A stretch of DNA of 64,000 nucleotides, taken from positions 226,134 to 290,133 of the forward strand of contig NZ_JAJGSX010000005.1 of NCBI RefSeq assembly GCF_021245725.1. Reading direction: 5' to 3'. This document shows positions 1-9,446 of the stretch, in pieces. A program made the translations under genes and the position numbers. Each line of letters starts with the position of its first letter. Position 1 is the first letter of the stretch. The DNA is from Pseudonocardia sp. TRM90224. GTDB lineage: Bacteria > Actinomycetota > Actinomycetes > Mycobacteriales > Pseudonocardiaceae. The notes under the pieces were generated by a model, which searched no databases, was not told the origin of the DNA, and saw only the letters and a program-made list of their open reading frames with translations.

Positions 1-38
1 CGGAGCGGGCGCGGCCGGTCGAGCTGGACGTGGACTGA
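1..38 (+). CDS. 3' end of an unidentified gene (partial)
   Basis: An open frame enters from the left edge and ends with TGA at 36-38; the visible C-terminus reads ERARPVELDVD. Codon use is typical for a GC-rich genome. In related actinomycetes a DEDD-type exonuclease gene often lies here beside the Lrp/AsnC gene, but eleven residues cannot show that. Confidence 0.4.
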   Translation, partial: ERARPVELDVD

Positions 39-50
39 CGACCACGGATA

Positions 51-128
51 CGTGCGTTCCGCACGCGTGGGCAGGAAAGCCACTTTCCTGCCCTGTGAGG
101 GCCGGAAAGTGGCTTTCCTGCCCTCCCC
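51..128. repeat. Family I palindromic element, copy A
   Basis: A small hairpin (GTGCGttcCGCAC type) is followed by two 25-base arms in inverted orientation, beginning GGGCAGGAAAGCCACTTTCC and separated by about five bases. Each arm is itself almost palindromic, so the element can fold as one long hairpin or two short ones. Four further copies are at 23761, 30880, 34963 and 38793. It lies between the partial first gene and the Lrp-type gene. Confidence 0.9.
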
Positions 129-243
129 AGGCACCCCGGCGCCAGTACCGGCCGCGGCCGAAGCCGGCGCCCGCTCCGGGCCGCCGAGCCGGAGGTGGAC
201 TAATGTCGCTCGCGGTAGCCGCCCGACCCACGAGGGAGCAGTC

Positions 244-522
244 GTGATCACCGCGATCGTACTGGTGCACACCGAGGCCGACCGCATCCCAGAGACGGCG
301 CAGGCCATCGCCGACATCAACGGCGTCACCGAGGTCTACTCGTGCGCCGGCGACGTCGACCTCATCGCGGTGGTCAAGGTGCACGAGCACGAGGAGCTGG
401 CCGACGTGATCGCCGGCGGCCTCAGCAAGATCGACGGGGTCCTGCGGACCGACACGCACATCGCCTTCCGCTCGTACTCCCGCGCGGACACGGAGGCCAC
501 CTTCTCCGTCGGCCTCGACTGA
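244..522 (+). CDS. Lrp/AsnC ligand-binding (RAM) domain protein without HTH
   Basis: A 92-residue protein made almost entirely of the RAM/AsnC C-terminal domain: the ITAIVLVHTEADRI start, the GVTEVYSCAGDVDLIAVVKV strand-turn-strand and the SKIDGVLRTDTHIAF segment are typical. There is no helix-turn-helix, so it resembles the stand-alone RAM proteins that sense amino acids or act as partners of full Lrp regulators. The GTG start is chosen because GAGGGAG lies at 232-238; the longer frame back to 52 would read through the palindromic repeat. In actinomycetes such a gene is commonly close to trpD, as here. The effector is unknown. Confidence 0.85.
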   Translation: MITAIVLVHTEADRIPETAQAIADINGVTEVYSCAGDVDLIAVVKVHEHEELADVIAGGLSKIDGVLRTDTHIAFRSYSRADTEATFSVGLD

Positions 523-584
523 CGGGCTGGTCCCCCGCCTGCCGGCGCCGGTCTCCCACACCTCACCGCGTGGAACGCGCGTGT

Positions 585-650
585 CACCGTGCCGAAGGTG
601 TCGACTCACCGTGCTCGAAGTGTCGACTCACCGTGCTCGAAGTGTCGACT
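585..650. repeat. Tandem array: three 22-bp units
   Basis: Three head-to-tail units of CACCGTGCTCGAAGTGTCGA+CT. The first differs at a few positions; the second and third are identical. Each contains GTCGAC. It lies between the convergent ends of the RAM-domain gene and the phosphotransferase gene. Just downstream (about 680-720) the phrase CCCCGACTCGCG occurs twice, resembling the GACTC core of the array at 14487. Confidence 0.9.
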
Positions 651-727
651 CACCCGCCCACCCCGACCCGCCCACGGCCAGGCCCCGACTCGCGCACCAC
701 CCGGCCCCGACTCGCGGCTCTGGCCGT

Positions 728-1360
728 CTACGCGGGGGTGTTCGCCCGCACCAGGTCGGCGGCGCGCGAGAGGTCGGCGCGTTCCTGCTCCGAGATGTTG
801 CGGTCGCGGCCGCGCATCCCGACCGCTATCCGCAGCTGCGAGCCGATCGGGCCGGCGTCGGCGAGGAACGGCGCGAGCATCTCGGACGCCGGCGCCGCGA
901 GCTCGCTCCCGCCAACGGCCACCTGCCCCAGGATCAGCGCGGACATCGCGACGTCGAGCTCGGGCGAGCCCTCGCGCGCGTTGCGCCAATCGATGACGAC
1001 GGGGCCGTTCGCGGTCAGCACGACGTTGTCGGGGTGCAGGTCGAGGTGCAGTACCCGCTCGTCCGGCACCAGCCGCCCCGGCACGGCGTGCAGGCGCCGG
1101 TGCAGGGTGGCGAGCACGACGGCGGCCTCGGCGGGGTCGGCTCCGATCGACCCCAGCATCGTCGCACCCCGCAGCCGTTCCATCACGATGTCGGTTCCGG
1201 CCGCGTCGAACACCTCGGGCACCGGGAAGCCGTGGGCGCGGACGTGCGCCATGACCGCGGCCTCAGCCGAGACGTCCCCGCCCGACCGGTAGCGCCGCAG
1301 CACCCGGTGCTCGTCGAGCGCGTAGACGTCGGCGTCACGCCCCGCGGCGAGGAAGTGCAC
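728..1360 (-). CDS. Aminoglycoside phosphotransferase-family kinase
   Basis: A small kinase-fold protein (210 residues) of the APH/choline-kinase superfamily. The catalytic loop reads HLDLHPDNVVL and is followed by VVIDWRNAREG, the equivalents of the HGDxxxxN and DxE/D motifs; the N-terminal lobe is short. Substrate cannot be told from sequence; this is not evidence of antibiotic resistance. The GTG start at 1358-1360 follows the trpD stop by four bases, implying translational coupling; longer in-frame versions would overlap trpD and lack a start codon with a ribosome site. Confidence 0.75.
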   Translation of the reverse strand: MHFLAAGRDADVYALDEHRVLRRYRSGGDVSAEAAVMAHVRAHGFPVPEVFDAAGTDIVMERLRGATMLGSIGADPAEAAVVLATLHRRLHAVPGRLVPDERVLHLDLHPDNVVLTANGPVVIDWRNAREGSPELDVAMSALILGQVAVGGSELAAPASEMLAPFLADAGPIGSQLRIAVGMRGRDRNISEQERADLSRAADLVRANTPA

Positions 1361-1364
1361 GTCG

Positions 1365-2414
1365 TCAGTGACGCAGGGCCGAGGAAAGCTCCGCCCACCG
1401 CGTGAGCAGCGCCGCAGCCGCACCCGAGTCGATCGCGGCGGCGGCCCGCTCGATCGCGGCCGGGAACGCGGCGGCCACCGGCGTGGGCGGCCCGTCGAAC
1501 GCGATGAGCGCGCCGGCGGCGTTGAGCAGCACGGCGTCGCGCACCGGCCCCTTGTCGCCTGCCAGCAGCGAGCGGAACACCTGCGCGTTCTCGACGGCCG
1601 TGCCGCCGCGCAGGTCGGCCCTGGTCGCGCGCGGGATGCCCAGCTCGGCGGCGTCGACGGTCTCCTGGCGCACCTCGCCGTCGGAGACGGCCCAGACCGT
1701 GCTGGTGGTGGTCGTGGTCAGCTCGTCGAGCCCGTCGTCGCCGCGCACGACCAGCACCGACGCGCCACGGCCCGCGAAGACGCCCGCAATGACCGGGGCG
1801 AGCCGCGCGTCGGCGCACCCGACGAGCGCGGCGCCGGGCTGGGCGGGGTTGGTGAGCGGGCCGAGCACGTTCATCGCGGTCGGGACGCCGATCTCGCGCC
1901 GCACGCTGGACGTGTGCCGCATCGACGGGTGGTAGACCGGCGCGAAGCAGAACCCGATGCCGGCCCGCGTGAGCGTCGTCTCGACACCCTTGGCCGGGAG
2001 GTCGATCGCCACCCCGAGCGCCTCGAAGACGTCGGCGGCACCGCTCGCCGATGTCGCCGCCCGGTTGCCGTGCTTGATCACCGGCACCCCGGCCGCCGCG
2101 ACGACGACCGCCGACATCGACGAGATGTTGACCGTGTGCGCCTGGTCGCCGCCGGTGCCGACGACGTCGACGGCCGGGCCTTGCAGGCTCACCCGGTTGG
2201 CGTGGCGCAGCATCGCCTCCGCGAGGCCCGCGACCTCCTCGGGGGTCTCCCCCTTCGCCCGCAGCGCGACCAGGAACCCGGCCAGCTGCGCCGGGGTGGC
2301 CTCGGCGCGCAGCACCTGGTCCATGACCCACGCGGTGTCGGTGGCCCCGATGTCCTCGCGGCGGATCAGCCGGGCGAGCAGGCCCGGCCAGGTGAGCGCG
2401 CCGGTGTCGGCCAC
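1365..2414 (-). CDS. trpD: Anthranilate phosphoribosyltransferase
   Basis: Transfers phosphoribosyl from PRPP to anthranilate in the second step of tryptophan synthesis (cytoplasm). At 349 residues it has the normal family length. It shows the PRPP loop GTGGD at 86-90, NISS near 96 and the KHGNRAATS anthranilate/PRPP segment at 114-122. The GTG start lies six bases after the stop of the receiver-like gene. No other trp gene is nearby, as in mycobacteria, where trpD is also isolated beside ctaE-qcrCAB. No attenuator was seen. Confidence 0.97.
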   Translation of the reverse strand: MADTGALTWPGLLARLIRREDIGATDTAWVMDQVLRAEATPAQLAGFLVALRAKGETPEEVAGLAEAMLRHANRVSLQGPAVDVVGTGGDQAHTVNISSMSAVVVAAAGVPVIKHGNRAATSASGAADVFEALGVAIDLPAKGVETTLTRAGIGFCFAPVYHPSMRHTSSVRREIGVPTAMNVLGPLTNPAQPGAALVGCADARLAPVIAGVFAGRGASVLVVRGDDGLDELTTTTTSTVWAVSDGEVRQETVDAAELGIPRATRADLRGGTAVENAQVFRSLLAGDKGPVRDAVLLNAAGALIAFDGPPTPVAAAFPAAIERAAAAIDSGAAAALLTRWAELSSALRH

Positions 2415-2419
2415 GGCGC

Positions 2420-2851
2420 TCAGCCCCGCAGCGCGGGCAGCTCACCCGAGCGCGAGCGACGCAGCACGTCGGCGACGGTCTCGGCCGAGGTCAGCGGGTC
2501 GAGCGGGTGCACGATCACGGCGTCGGCCTGCGACCACGTGGCGAGCCAACGGTCGTCGCGCCGCCGCACCGTGACGATGATCGGCGGGCAGTCGTCGATC
2601 TCGTTCTTCAGCTGGCGCGAGACGCCCATGCCACCGGTGGGCTGCGCCTCGCCGTCGAGGATCGCCAGGTCGATGGTGCCGCCGTCCATCGCGCGCAGCA
2701 CCTCGGCCATGCCGCCGGCCTCGACGTAGCGCACCCGCCCGAGGTCGGGCGCGGGCCTGCGTCCGACGGCCATCGTGATGGCCTCGCGGACCTCGGCCCG
2801 GTGGCTGAACACCAGTACGTTCAACGGCTCGTGCGCGTCGGGGCTGCTCAC
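2420..2851 (-). CDS. Receiver-like (response-regulator fold) protein, no output domain
   Basis: A 143-residue single-domain protein with the receiver pattern: [10 protein letters not shown] first strand, DLAILDGEA with a possible phospho-acceptor Asp at 66, a Thr at 94 in IIVTVRRR, and HPLDP where true receivers have the conserved Lys-Pro. The acidic pair after strand 1 is also missing, so phosphorylation by a histidine kinase is doubtful. The GTG start is preceded by TAGAGT seven bases upstream and by no ribosome site, which suits a leaderless transcript. It is likely co-transcribed with trpD; its conserved place beside the oxidase genes suggests a role there, but this is inference. Confidence 0.7.
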   Translation of the reverse strand: MSSPDAHEPLNVLVFSHRAEVREAITMAVGRRPAPDLGRVRYVEAGGMAEVLRAMDGGTIDLAILDGEAQPTGGMGVSRQLKNEIDDCPPIIVTVRRRDDRWLATWSQADAVIVHPLDPLTSAETVADVLRRSRSGELPALRG

Positions 2852-2861
2852 GATCGAGACT

Positions 2862-3028
2862 CTAGTGCCCCCTCGCGAAAGGTTCGCCACGGCACTCGGG
2901 CGCCCAGTCGCCCGCTGGCGGCGTTGCCACCCTTGCAAAGACGCCCGGTCTGAGCTGCGGGCGGCGCCTTGCCAGCAGACGACTGGATCACCCGATTGCC
3001 GCATCAACCTTCCGCGAGGGGGCACTAG
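2862..3028. mobile_element. Family IV long palindromic element (MITE-like), copy 1 (divergent variant)
   Basis: About 167 bp with 23-bp terminal inverted repeats (CTAGTGCCCCCTCGCG outward ends, one mismatch). Its inner part shares CGCTGGCGGCGTTGCC and GGCGGCGCCTTGCCAGC with the copies at 7481 and 12493, but its ends differ from theirs. It codes for nothing recognisable and sits in the divergent spacer between the receiver-like gene and ctaE, so it may affect both promoters. Confidence 0.8.
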
Positions 3029-3088
3029 TGCCACGACACACCGACGAGAGGGGCCCCCGGGTATCCCGACAAGCTGTAGAAGTTCATA

Positions 3089-3703
3089 ATGCCCCCTGTG
3101 ACGACAGCGGCTCCCACCATCAGTTCGCGGATCCATTCGCTGAACCGCCCGAACCTGGTCAGCGTTGGCACGATCGTCTGGCTGTCCAGCGAGCTGATGT
3201 TCTTCGCCGGGCTGTTCGCGATCTATTTCACCGCGCGGGCACAGAACCCCCCGGAACACACCTGGCCACCGCACCCGACCGAGCTGAACGTCCCGTACGC
3301 GCTCGTCGTGACGATCATCCTCGTGGCCTCGTCGTTCACCTGCCAGTTCGGTGTGTTCGCCGCCGAGCGGGGTGACGTGTTCGGCCTGCGCAGGTGGTAC
3401 CTGCTCACGCTGGCCATGGGCACCGCGTTCGTGCTCGGCCAGGCGTACGAGTACGTGCAGCTGGTGCAGCACGGCACCACGCTGGCCTCGAGCGCGTACG
3501 GCACCGTGTTCTACCTCGCCACCGGCTTCCACGGCCTGCACGTCACGGGTGGGCTCATCGCCTTCGTCTACCTGCTGATCAGGACGAAGCTCTCCAAGTT
3601 CACCCCGCAGCAGGCCACAGCCGCCATCGTCGTGTCGTACTACTGGCACTTCGTCGACGTCGTGTGGATCGGCCTGTTCGCCGTCATCTACTTCATCCGC
3701 TGA
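3089..3703 (+). CDS. ctaE: Cytochrome c oxidase subunit III (aa3-type)
   Basis: A 204-residue membrane protein with about five transmembrane segments (near 24-49, 70-90, 103-123, 139-164 and 175-203), the short actinobacterial form of subunit III. Diagnostic pieces are [17 protein letters not shown], the [10 protein letters not shown] motif and the C-terminal [14 protein letters not shown]. It belongs to the haem-copper oxidase that forms a supercomplex with the bcc complex encoded next. Only 34 bases separate it from qcrC, so they form one operon. A palindromic element lies directly upstream. Confidence 0.97.
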   Translation: MPPVTTAAPTISSRIHSLNRPNLVSVGTIVWLSSELMFFAGLFAIYFTARAQNPPEHTWPPHPTELNVPYALVVTIILVASSFTCQFGVFAAERGDVFGLRRWYLLTLAMGTAFVLGQAYEYVQLVQHGTTLASSAYGTVFYLATGFHGLHVTGGLIAFVYLLIRTKLSKFTPQQATAAIVVSYYWHFVDVVWIGLFAVIYFIR

Positions 3704-3737
3704 CCCCGACCACCCAAAGGGCTGGAAGACGCTGACG

Positions 3738-4580
3738 ATGACCACCACATCCCGTACCGCCAAGGCGCGCGGCCCCCGCAGCCGCTTCCGCCGCAGAGTC
3801 GCGGGCGCCGTCGCGCTGGGCATCGGCCTGCTGGCGGTCGGCGGCCTCTACGCAGGGCTCGTACCGCAGCCGCAGGTCGCCACCGCGGCACCGGGCGACA
3901 CAGCGAAGGTCGCGCAGGGCGAGGAGCTCTACAACAACTCCTGCATCGGCTGCCACGGCTCGAACCTGCAGGGCGTCCAGGACCGCGGCCCGAGCCTGAT
4001 CGGTGTCGGCGAGGCCGCCGTCTGGTTCCAGGTCTCGACCGGCCGCATGCCGCTGGCGCGCCAGGAGGCGCAGGCCGAGCGCAAGCCGACGCTGCCGCAG
4101 TTCGACCCGCACACCGAGGAGGGCCTCGCCAACCTCGAGGCGCTCGGCGCGTTCGTGCAGGCCAACGGCGGTGGCCCGGAGCTCCCGGCGGAGAGCGGCG
4201 AGCTGCTTCGCGGCCCCGACCCGGCCCGCGGCGGCGAGCTGTTCCGGCTCAACTGCGCGTCCTGCCACAGCGCCACCGGACGCGGCAACGCGCTCTCGTC
4301 CGGCAAGTACGCGCCGACGCTCGACCCGGCCACCGAGACCGACATCTACACCGCGATGCTCACGGGCCCGCAGAACATGCCCAAGTTCTCCGACCGGCAG
4401 CTCACGCCGGAGGAGAAGAAGGACATCATCGCCTACGTCAAGTCGGTGACGAACGGCAACAACAACCCCGGCGGCAACCCGCTGGGCGGCGTCGGGCCGG
4501 TGTCGGAGGGCCTCGTCGTCTTCATCGTCGGCCTCGCCGGCCTCATCGGCGTGACTCTCTGGTTGGGAGCGAAGAATTGA
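3738..4580 (+). CDS. qcrC: Dihaem cytochrome c subunit of the bcc complex
   Basis: 280 residues with an N-terminal membrane anchor (about 20-42), two c-type haem sites (C69-I-G-C72-H73 and C173-A-S-C176-H177) and a C-terminal membrane helix (about 255-277). This dihaem layout replaces a separate soluble cytochrome c in actinobacteria and carries electrons to the oxidase. Possible axial Met residues lie in GRMPLAR and NMPKFS. The end overlaps the TTG start of qcrA by four bases. Confidence 0.97.
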   Translation: MTTTSRTAKARGPRSRFRRRVAGAVALGIGLLAVGGLYAGLVPQPQVATAAPGDTAKVAQGEELYNNSCIGCHGSNLQGVQDRGPSLIGVGEAAVWFQVSTGRMPLARQEAQAERKPTLPQFDPHTEEGLANLEALGAFVQANGGGPELPAESGELLRGPDPARGGELFRLNCASCHSATGRGNALSSGKYAPTLDPATETDIYTAMLTGPQNMPKFSDRQLTPEEKKDIIAYVKSVTNGNNNPGGNPLGGVGPVSEGLVVFIVGLAGLIGVTLWLGAKN

Positions 4581-5704
4581 CCACCTCCGAGTCCCACCAG
4601 CAGCGCACGCCGACCGCGGCCGAGCTGGAGGACATGACCCCCGACGAGCTGGCGACGCTGGCGGCCAACCTCGACGACGTCGTGGTGGTGCACAACCAGC
4701 GCAAGTTCCCCATCCCCGGCACGCGCGCGGAGAAGCGCGCCGAGCGGGCGGTGGCCGGCTGGTTCATCATCTCGGCGCTGGCGGGGCTAGCGTTCCTGGG
4801 CTCGTTCCTGTTCTGGCCGTGGGAGTACGTCGCCCCCGGTGAGCCGGGCTACGACCTCTACGCGCTCTACACCCCCGTCGTCGGCGGGATGTTCGGGCTC
4901 TGCGTGCTCGCGCTGGGCATCGGCGTCATCGCCTACGTCAAGAAGTTCTTCCCCGACGAGGTGTCGGTCCAGCAGCGCCACGACGGCGCGTCCGACGACC
5001 TCGCGCGCCGCACCGTGATGGCGCAGCTGGCCAAGGCCGGCAAGGACGTCGGCATCGCCCGCCGCTCGCTGATCAAGCGCTCGGCCGGGGCCGCGGCAGG
5101 CGTGATGGGTCTCGGGCTCGGCATCGCCGCGGTCGCCCCGCTGGTGCACAACCCGTGGAAGGAGCGGGAGAACTCCCCGCTCTGGCACACCGGGTGGCGC
5201 GAGACCAACGGCGAGGTCGTCTACCTGCGCCGCGACACCGGGCACCCGGAGGAGATCTCGCTGGTCCGGCCCGAGGACCAGGAAGCGGGCTCGATGGAGA
5301 CCGTCTTCCCGTTCCGCGAATCGGAGCGGGGTGACGAGGAGGCGCTGCTGCACGCGCTGCGCAAGTCCGACAACCCGGTGATGCTCATCCGGCTGCGGCC
5401 CGGCACGCACGTGATCGAGCGTGAAGGCCAGGAGAACTTCCACTACGGCGACTTCTACGCCTTCTCCAAGATCTGCACCCACCTCGGCTGCCCGACCTCA
5501 CTGTACGAGGCGCAGACCCAGCGCATCCTCTGCCCGTGCCACCAGTCGCAGTTCCTCGCGACGGAGCACGCGCGCCCCGTCTTCGGTCCGGCCACCCGGG
5601 CGCTTCCCCAATTGCCCATCACGGTGAACGATGAGGGGTACCTCGTCGCCACCAGCGATTTCATCGAAGCGATCGGTCCGGCATTCTGGGAGCGGAAGTC
5701 ATGA
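4577..5704 (+). CDS. qcrA: Rieske iron-sulphur subunit of the bcc complex
   Basis: 375 residues: an acidic N-terminus, three membrane helices (about 57-78, 98-119 and 163-182), and a C-terminal Rieske domain. The cluster ligands are visible as C300-T-H302 and C319-P-C-H322, with C305 and C321 placed for the usual disulphide. The three-helix anchor is specific to the actinobacterial type. The start is a rare TTG that overlaps the qcrC stop (TTGA), supporting translational coupling. The end overlaps qcrB by ATGA. Confidence 0.97.
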   Translation: MTTSESHQQRTPTAAELEDMTPDELATLAANLDDVVVVHNQRKFPIPGTRAEKRAERAVAGWFIISALAGLAFLGSFLFWPWEYVAPGEPGYDLYALYTPVVGGMFGLCVLALGIGVIAYVKKFFPDEVSVQQRHDGASDDLARRTVMAQLAKAGKDVGIARRSLIKRSAGAAAGVMGLGLGIAAVAPLVHNPWKERENSPLWHTGWRETNGEVVYLRRDTGHPEEISLVRPEDQEAGSMETVFPFRESERGDEEALLHALRKSDNPVMLIRLRPGTHVIEREGQENFHYGDFYAFSKICTHLGCPTSLYEAQTQRILCPCHQSQFLATEHARPVFGPATRALPQLPITVNDEGYLVATSDFIEAIGPAFWERKS

Positions 5705-7416
5705 GTTCGATCACGACACCCACCAGCTCGGCCACCGGGCTGCAAGCCAAGGCGGCCTCAGCGCTCGACGAGCTCGACCAGCGGTACCACCCCGCGGCGG
5801 GCATGCGGAAGCAGTTCAACAAGGTCTTCCCGACGCACTGGTCGTTCATGCTCGGTGAGATCGCGCTGTACAGCTTCATCGTGCTGCTGCTCTCCGGCAC
5901 GTTCCTCGGGTTGTTCTTCGACCCGTCGATGGCCGAGGTGCGTTACGACGGGGTGTTCGACAACCTGCGCGGCGTGCACATGAGCCGCGCCTACGCCAGC
6001 ACGCTGGACATCTCGTTCGAGGTGCGCGGCGGGCTCTTCGTGCGCCAGGTGCACCACTGGGCCGCGCTGCTGTTCATGGCGGCGATGATCGCCCACATGC
6101 TCCGGACGTTCTTCACCGGCGCGTTCCGCAAGCCGCGTGAGGCCAACTGGATCATCGGCGTGCTGATGCTCTTCGTCGGCACGTTCGCCGGCTTCACCGG
6201 CTACGGCCTCCCGGACGACCTCCTCTCCGGCATCGGGCTGCGGATCGCGTCGGGCATCACGCTGACCGTGCCGGTGATGGGCACGTGGGTGCACTGGGCG
6301 CTGTTCGGCGGCGAGTTCCCCGGCACGGAGATCATCCCGCGGCTCTACATCGTGCACGTGCTGCTGATCCCCGGCATCCTGCTGGCGCTGATCGGGCTGC
6401 ACGTCGGGCTGGTCTGGTACCAGAAGCACACCCAGTTCCCCGGCCCCGGCCGCACCGAGGGCAACGTCGTCGGCATCCGGATCCTGCCGGCGTTCGCGGC
6501 GAAGGGCGGCGCGTTCTTCGCCGTCACCGTCGGTGTCATCGGCCTCATGGGCGGGCTGCTGCAGATCAACCCGATCTGGAACCTCGGCCCCTACAACCCG
6601 TCACAAGTGATCGCCGGATCGCAGCCCGACTGGTACATGCTCTTCTCGGAGGGCTTCGGCCGGATCTTCCCGCCGTGGGAGATCTACCTGGGCAACTACA
6701 CGATCCCGGCGGCGTTCTGGGGCACCGCGGCGTTCCTGCCGGTGCTGTTCGTGATCGCCGGGGCGTACCCGTCGATCGAGCGGCGCTTCACGAAGGACAA
6801 CGCGATCCACAACCTGCTGCAGCGCCCGCGCGACACCCCGGTGCGCACGGCGCTCGGCGCCATGGCCGTCACCACCTACGTGTGGCTCGTGCTCTGCGGC
6901 ACGAACGACTGGATCGCCTACTTCTTCGACGTCTCGCTGAACGCCACCACGTGGGCCGGCCGGATCGGGCTGCTGATCCTGCCTCCGATCGCCTACTGGG
7001 TGGCCTACCGGGTGTGCCTCGGGCTGCAGCGCTCCGACCGCGCGGTGCTGGAGCACGGCATCGAGACCGGCATCATCAAGCGGCTCCCGCACGGTGAGTT
7101 CGTCGAAGTGCACCAGCCGCTCGGTGGCGTCGACGAGCACGGGCACGCCATCCCGCTGACCTACCAGGGCGCCCCGGTGCCGAAGCGGATGAACCAGCTG
7201 GGCATGGGCGGTGCGCCGGTTCCCGGTTCGCTGCTGACGCCCGACCCCGTCGAGCAGACGGCGGCGCTGGAGAAGGCACGTGCCGAGGAGGCCGCAGCCG
7301 AGGCCGCGGCGCACAACGGCAGCCGCAACGGGCACGTCGGCGACGCCGAGCGCGAGTCGCGCACCAACCAGCGCGAGGTGCTGGCCGGCCCGGAAGCGGG
7401 TCGCGTGCAGGACTGA
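5701..7416 (+). CDS. qcrB: Cytochrome b subunit of the bcc complex
   Basis: A 571-residue polytopic protein. Haem-ligand histidines are in the [18 protein letters not shown] helix and in the [13 protein letters not shown] and [11 protein letters not shown] segments. The quinol-site PEWY motif appears as PDWY (QPDWYMLF), as usual in actinobacteria. After the last helix there is a hydrophilic tail of roughly 110 residues ending in an Ala/Glu-rich stretch. It is the last gene of ctaE-qcrCAB; a strong GC hairpin follows about 20 bases after the stop. QcrB is the target of Q203-type inhibitors in mycobacteria (family knowledge). Confidence 0.97.
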   Translation: MSSITTPTSSATGLQAKAASALDELDQRYHPAAGMRKQFNKVFPTHWSFMLGEIALYSFIVLLLSGTFLGLFFDPSMAEVRYDGVFDNLRGVHMSRAYASTLDISFEVRGGLFVRQVHHWAALLFMAAMIAHMLRTFFTGAFRKPREANWIIGVLMLFVGTFAGFTGYGLPDDLLSGIGLRIASGITLTVPVMGTWVHWALFGGEFPGTEIIPRLYIVHVLLIPGILLALIGLHVGLVWYQKHTQFPGPGRTEGNVVGIRILPAFAAKGGAFFAVTVGVIGLMGGLLQINPIWNLGPYNPSQVIAGSQPDWYMLFSEGFGRIFPPWEIYLGNYTIPAAFWGTAAFLPVLFVIAGAYPSIERRFTKDNAIHNLLQRPRDTPVRTALGAMAVTTYVWLVLCGTNDWIAYFFDVSLNATTWAGRIGLLILPPIAYWVAYRVCLGLQRSDRAVLEHGIETGIIKRLPHGEFVEVHQPLGGVDEHGHAIPLTYQGAPVPKRMNQLGMGGAPVPGSLLTPDPVEQTAALEKARAEEAAAEAAAHNGSRNGHVGDAERESRTNQREVLAGPEAGRVQD

Positions 7417-7433
7417 GTCGGGAGTTCACCCCC

Positions 7434-7465
7434 GAGGGCCCTTCCCGTTCACGGGAGGGGCCCTC
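7434..7465 (+). terminator. GC-rich hairpin after qcrB
   Basis: Arms GAGGGCCCTTCCCG and CGGGAGGGGCCCTC around a four-base loop, 18 bases past the stop. There is no T-run, so it would act as the intrinsic-type hairpin common in actinomycetes. Confidence 0.7.
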
Positions 7466-7480
7466 CGGCGTTTCCAAGGC

Positions 7481-7636
7481 CGTGTTTAGAAAGTCCTGGT
7501 CGCGCTCTTCGCGCCCAGATCGCCGCTGGCGGCGTTGCCGCCACGACCGGGTACGTCAAGTACGACGGCTCGTGGCGGCGCCTTGCCAGCGACGATCTGG
7601 ATCACGAAGAGCATCGACCCTGACTTCCTAAACACG
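7481..7636. mobile_element. Family IV long palindromic element, copy 2
   Basis: A 156-bp near-complete palindrome. The outer arms begin CGTGTTTAGAAAGTCCTGGTC and CGTGTTTAGGAAGTCAGGGTC when read inward, and the inner halves CGCTGGC...GCCGCCACGA also pair. It nearly fills the 320-base gap between qcrB and the F420-type oxidoreductase. It is related to the element at 12493 but in opposite orientation. The peptide that can be read through it on the minus strand recurs in that copy, a result of repeat similarity rather than coding. Confidence 0.85.
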
Positions 7637-7736
7637 ACCTTGGCCACACCACGCTGGTTGCCGGGCGTCCCGTCGTCCATGATCGGGGTTCGGAGCCGGC
7701 GGCAACGTGGCCGCGGGCGGGACGCCGGGAGATGGC

Positions 7737-8759
7737 ATGCAGGTCGACGCGATGTTGCGCAGCACCGGACTGGCCGACCTGGCGGCGGAGGGCCGGGAGC
7801 GCGAGGCGGCCGGGTACAGCGGGCTGTGGAGCGCGGAGACCGGCCACGACCCGTTCCTCCCGCTGCTGCCGGTCGCCGAGCACACCGAGCGGGTCGTCGT
7901 CGGCACCGCGATCGCCGTGGCGTTCGCGCGCAACCCGATGAACGTGGCCTACCTCGCGAACGACCTGCAGCTGCACTCGGAGGGCCGGTTCCTGCTGGGG
8001 CTGGGCAGCCAGGTCAAGCCGCACATCGAGCGCCGGTTCGCGATGCCGTGGAGCCACCCGGCCCCGCGGATGCGCGAGTACATCCAGGCGGTGCGCGCGA
8101 TCTGGGAGTCGTGGCAGACGGGTGAGCGGCTGAACTTCCGCGGCGACTTCTACTCCCACACCCTCATGACGCCGTTCTTCTCCCCCGGCGAGAACCCGTT
8201 CGGGCCGCCGAAGGTGTACCTGGCGGCCGTCGGCGACCACATGACCCGCACCGCCGGCGAGGTCTGCGACGGGCTGATGCCGCACGCCTTCACGACCGAG
8301 CGGTACATGCGCGAGCGCACGATGCCGCTGCTGCAGGAGGGCCTCACCGTCGCGGGCCGCTCGCTCGACGACTTCTCGATCAGCTTCGGCGGGTTCGTCG
8401 TCACCGGGCGCGACGAGGAGGAGATGGCACGCGCCGCACGCGGGGTGCGCGAGCAGATCGCGTTCTACGGCAGCACCCCGAGCTACCGCACCGTGCTGGA
8501 GCTGCACGGGTGGGGCGAGCTGGGCGTCGAGCTGAACGCCCTCTCCCGCAGCACCGACGACGACCGGTGGCAGCGGATGGGCGACCTCGTCGACGACGAG
8601 GTGCTGCGCGCGTTCGCCGTGGTGGCGGAGCCGGACGAGCTGGGGGCGGCCATCCTCGACCGGTTCGGCGGGATGGTGGACCGCTTCACCTTCTACGCGC
8701 CGTACCGGCACGACGACGAGCTCTTCGCGCCCGCGATCGAGACGCTGCGGGCGGCTTGA
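7737..8759 (+). CDS. LLM-class F420-dependent oxidoreductase (TIM barrel)
   Basis: A 340-residue luciferase-like monooxygenase family protein. Typical pieces are GYSGLWSAETGHDPFLPL, the VVVGTAIAVAFARNPM barrel strand, LGLGSQVKPHIERRF and PPKVYLAAVGDHMTRTAGEVCDG. The family uses coenzyme F420 or FMN; close relatives in actinobacteria are annotated as F420-dependent, but cofactor and substrate are not proven here. The ATG is chosen over an upstream one because GGGAG lies at the right distance before it. It appears to be a single-gene unit on the plus strand, ending 11 bases from the convergent toxin gene. Confidence 0.85.
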   Translation: MQVDAMLRSTGLADLAAEGREREAAGYSGLWSAETGHDPFLPLLPVAEHTERVVVGTAIAVAFARNPMNVAYLANDLQLHSEGRFLLGLGSQVKPHIERRFAMPWSHPAPRMREYIQAVRAIWESWQTGERLNFRGDFYSHTLMTPFFSPGENPFGPPKVYLAAVGDHMTRTAGEVCDGLMPHAFTTERYMRERTMPLLQEGLTVAGRSLDDFSISFGGFVVTGRDEEEMARAARGVREQIAFYGSTPSYRTVLELHGWGELGVELNALSRSTDDDRWQRMGDLVDDEVLRAFAVVAEPDELGAAILDRFGGMVDRFTFYAPYRHDDELFAPAIETLRAA

Positions 8760-8770
8760 GAGCGTCGGCC

Positions 8771-9184
8771 TTACGGCAGCGGCACCGCCACCACCCGGAG
8801 GCCGTCGATCGCGGCGAAGTCGTCCGGGTTGCAGGTGTGCACGGGCAGGTCGTTCGCCAATGCGACGGCGGCGATCAGCGCGTCGTAGGCCCGCGCCTGC
8901 GGCTTACGCCCTGCGGCGCGCAGCGACGCTGCCACTCGGCCGAAGGCACGCGCGGCGGGTGCGTCGAATGGCAGCGGCTCGAAGTCGGCCTCGGCTTGTT
9001 GGAGAACTGCCTGCCGCTGGGCTCGCAGTTGATCTGTGCCGGCAACCAACGGGCCGACAGACAACTCTGCAAGCGTGATGCAGGAGATGAGCGGCTCCTC
9101 CGGAAGGCCGCGCTCTGAACTGAGGGTCGGCAGTGCTATCACCGTGCTGGTGTCGAGCAGTCCCTGGCGCGTCCGATCCGTCAT
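8771..9184 (-). CDS. PIN-domain ribonuclease toxin (VapC-like)
   Basis: A 137-residue PIN domain. The first acidic residue is D11 in GLLDTSTVIAL, a Glu follows in ITLAELSVG, and later acidic residues are in ARAYDALIAAVA and CNPDDFAAI. Such proteins cleave RNA and are neutralised by the antitoxin from the upstream gene. The start overlaps the antitoxin stop by ATGA, the usual arrangement. The longer open frame to 9433 only overlaps the antitoxin and is ignored. Confidence 0.88.
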   Translation of the reverse strand: MTDRTRQGLLDTSTVIALPTLSSERGLPEEPLISCITLAELSVGPLVAGTDQLRAQRQAVLQQAEADFEPLPFDAPAARAFGRVAASLRAAGRKPQARAYDALIAAVALANDLPVHTCNPDDFAAIDGLRVVAVPLP

Positions 9185-9417
9185 AGGGTCGGGTCGATCA
9201 CTGCGTCGATGTCGGAACGGAATGCATCGGCATCGATTCGAGGGACGTTTCGCCAGCGTGCGAGCAAGGAGGTTGCGCTCAGACGAGGGCGAGGGATCGG
9301 TCCGAGTACGCCGACCGGGACTCCCGCCCGTGTCACCAGGAGGGTCTCGCCTTGCTCGACGCGATCGATCACATCGCCGCCATGATTGCGGAGCTCCCGC
9401 ACCGTGACTTCGTCCAC
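9181..9417 (-). CDS. Phd/YefM-type antitoxin
   Basis: A 78-residue protein. The N-terminal EVTVRELRNHGGDVIDRVEQGETLLVTRAGVPVGVL is a Phd/YefM fold that dimerises, binds the operator and, in the family, autoregulates. The C-terminal part (RWRNVPRIDADAFRSDID) would wrap the PIN toxin. It is coupled to the toxin gene by four bases. It starts about 30 bases from the 3' end of the epimerase gene on the same strand. Confidence 0.88.
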   Translation of the reverse strand: MDEVTVRELRNHGGDVIDRVEQGETLLVTRAGVPVGVLGPIPRPRLSATSLLARWRNVPRIDADAFRSDIDAVIDPTL

Positions 9418-9446
9418 GGGCGCAGCGTATCACTGGTGAGACATGA

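Noticed and set aside
728..1360. Calling the phosphotransferase an aminoglycoside-resistance gene
   Set aside because: Only the general kinase fold is visible; most such chromosomal genes have other substrates.
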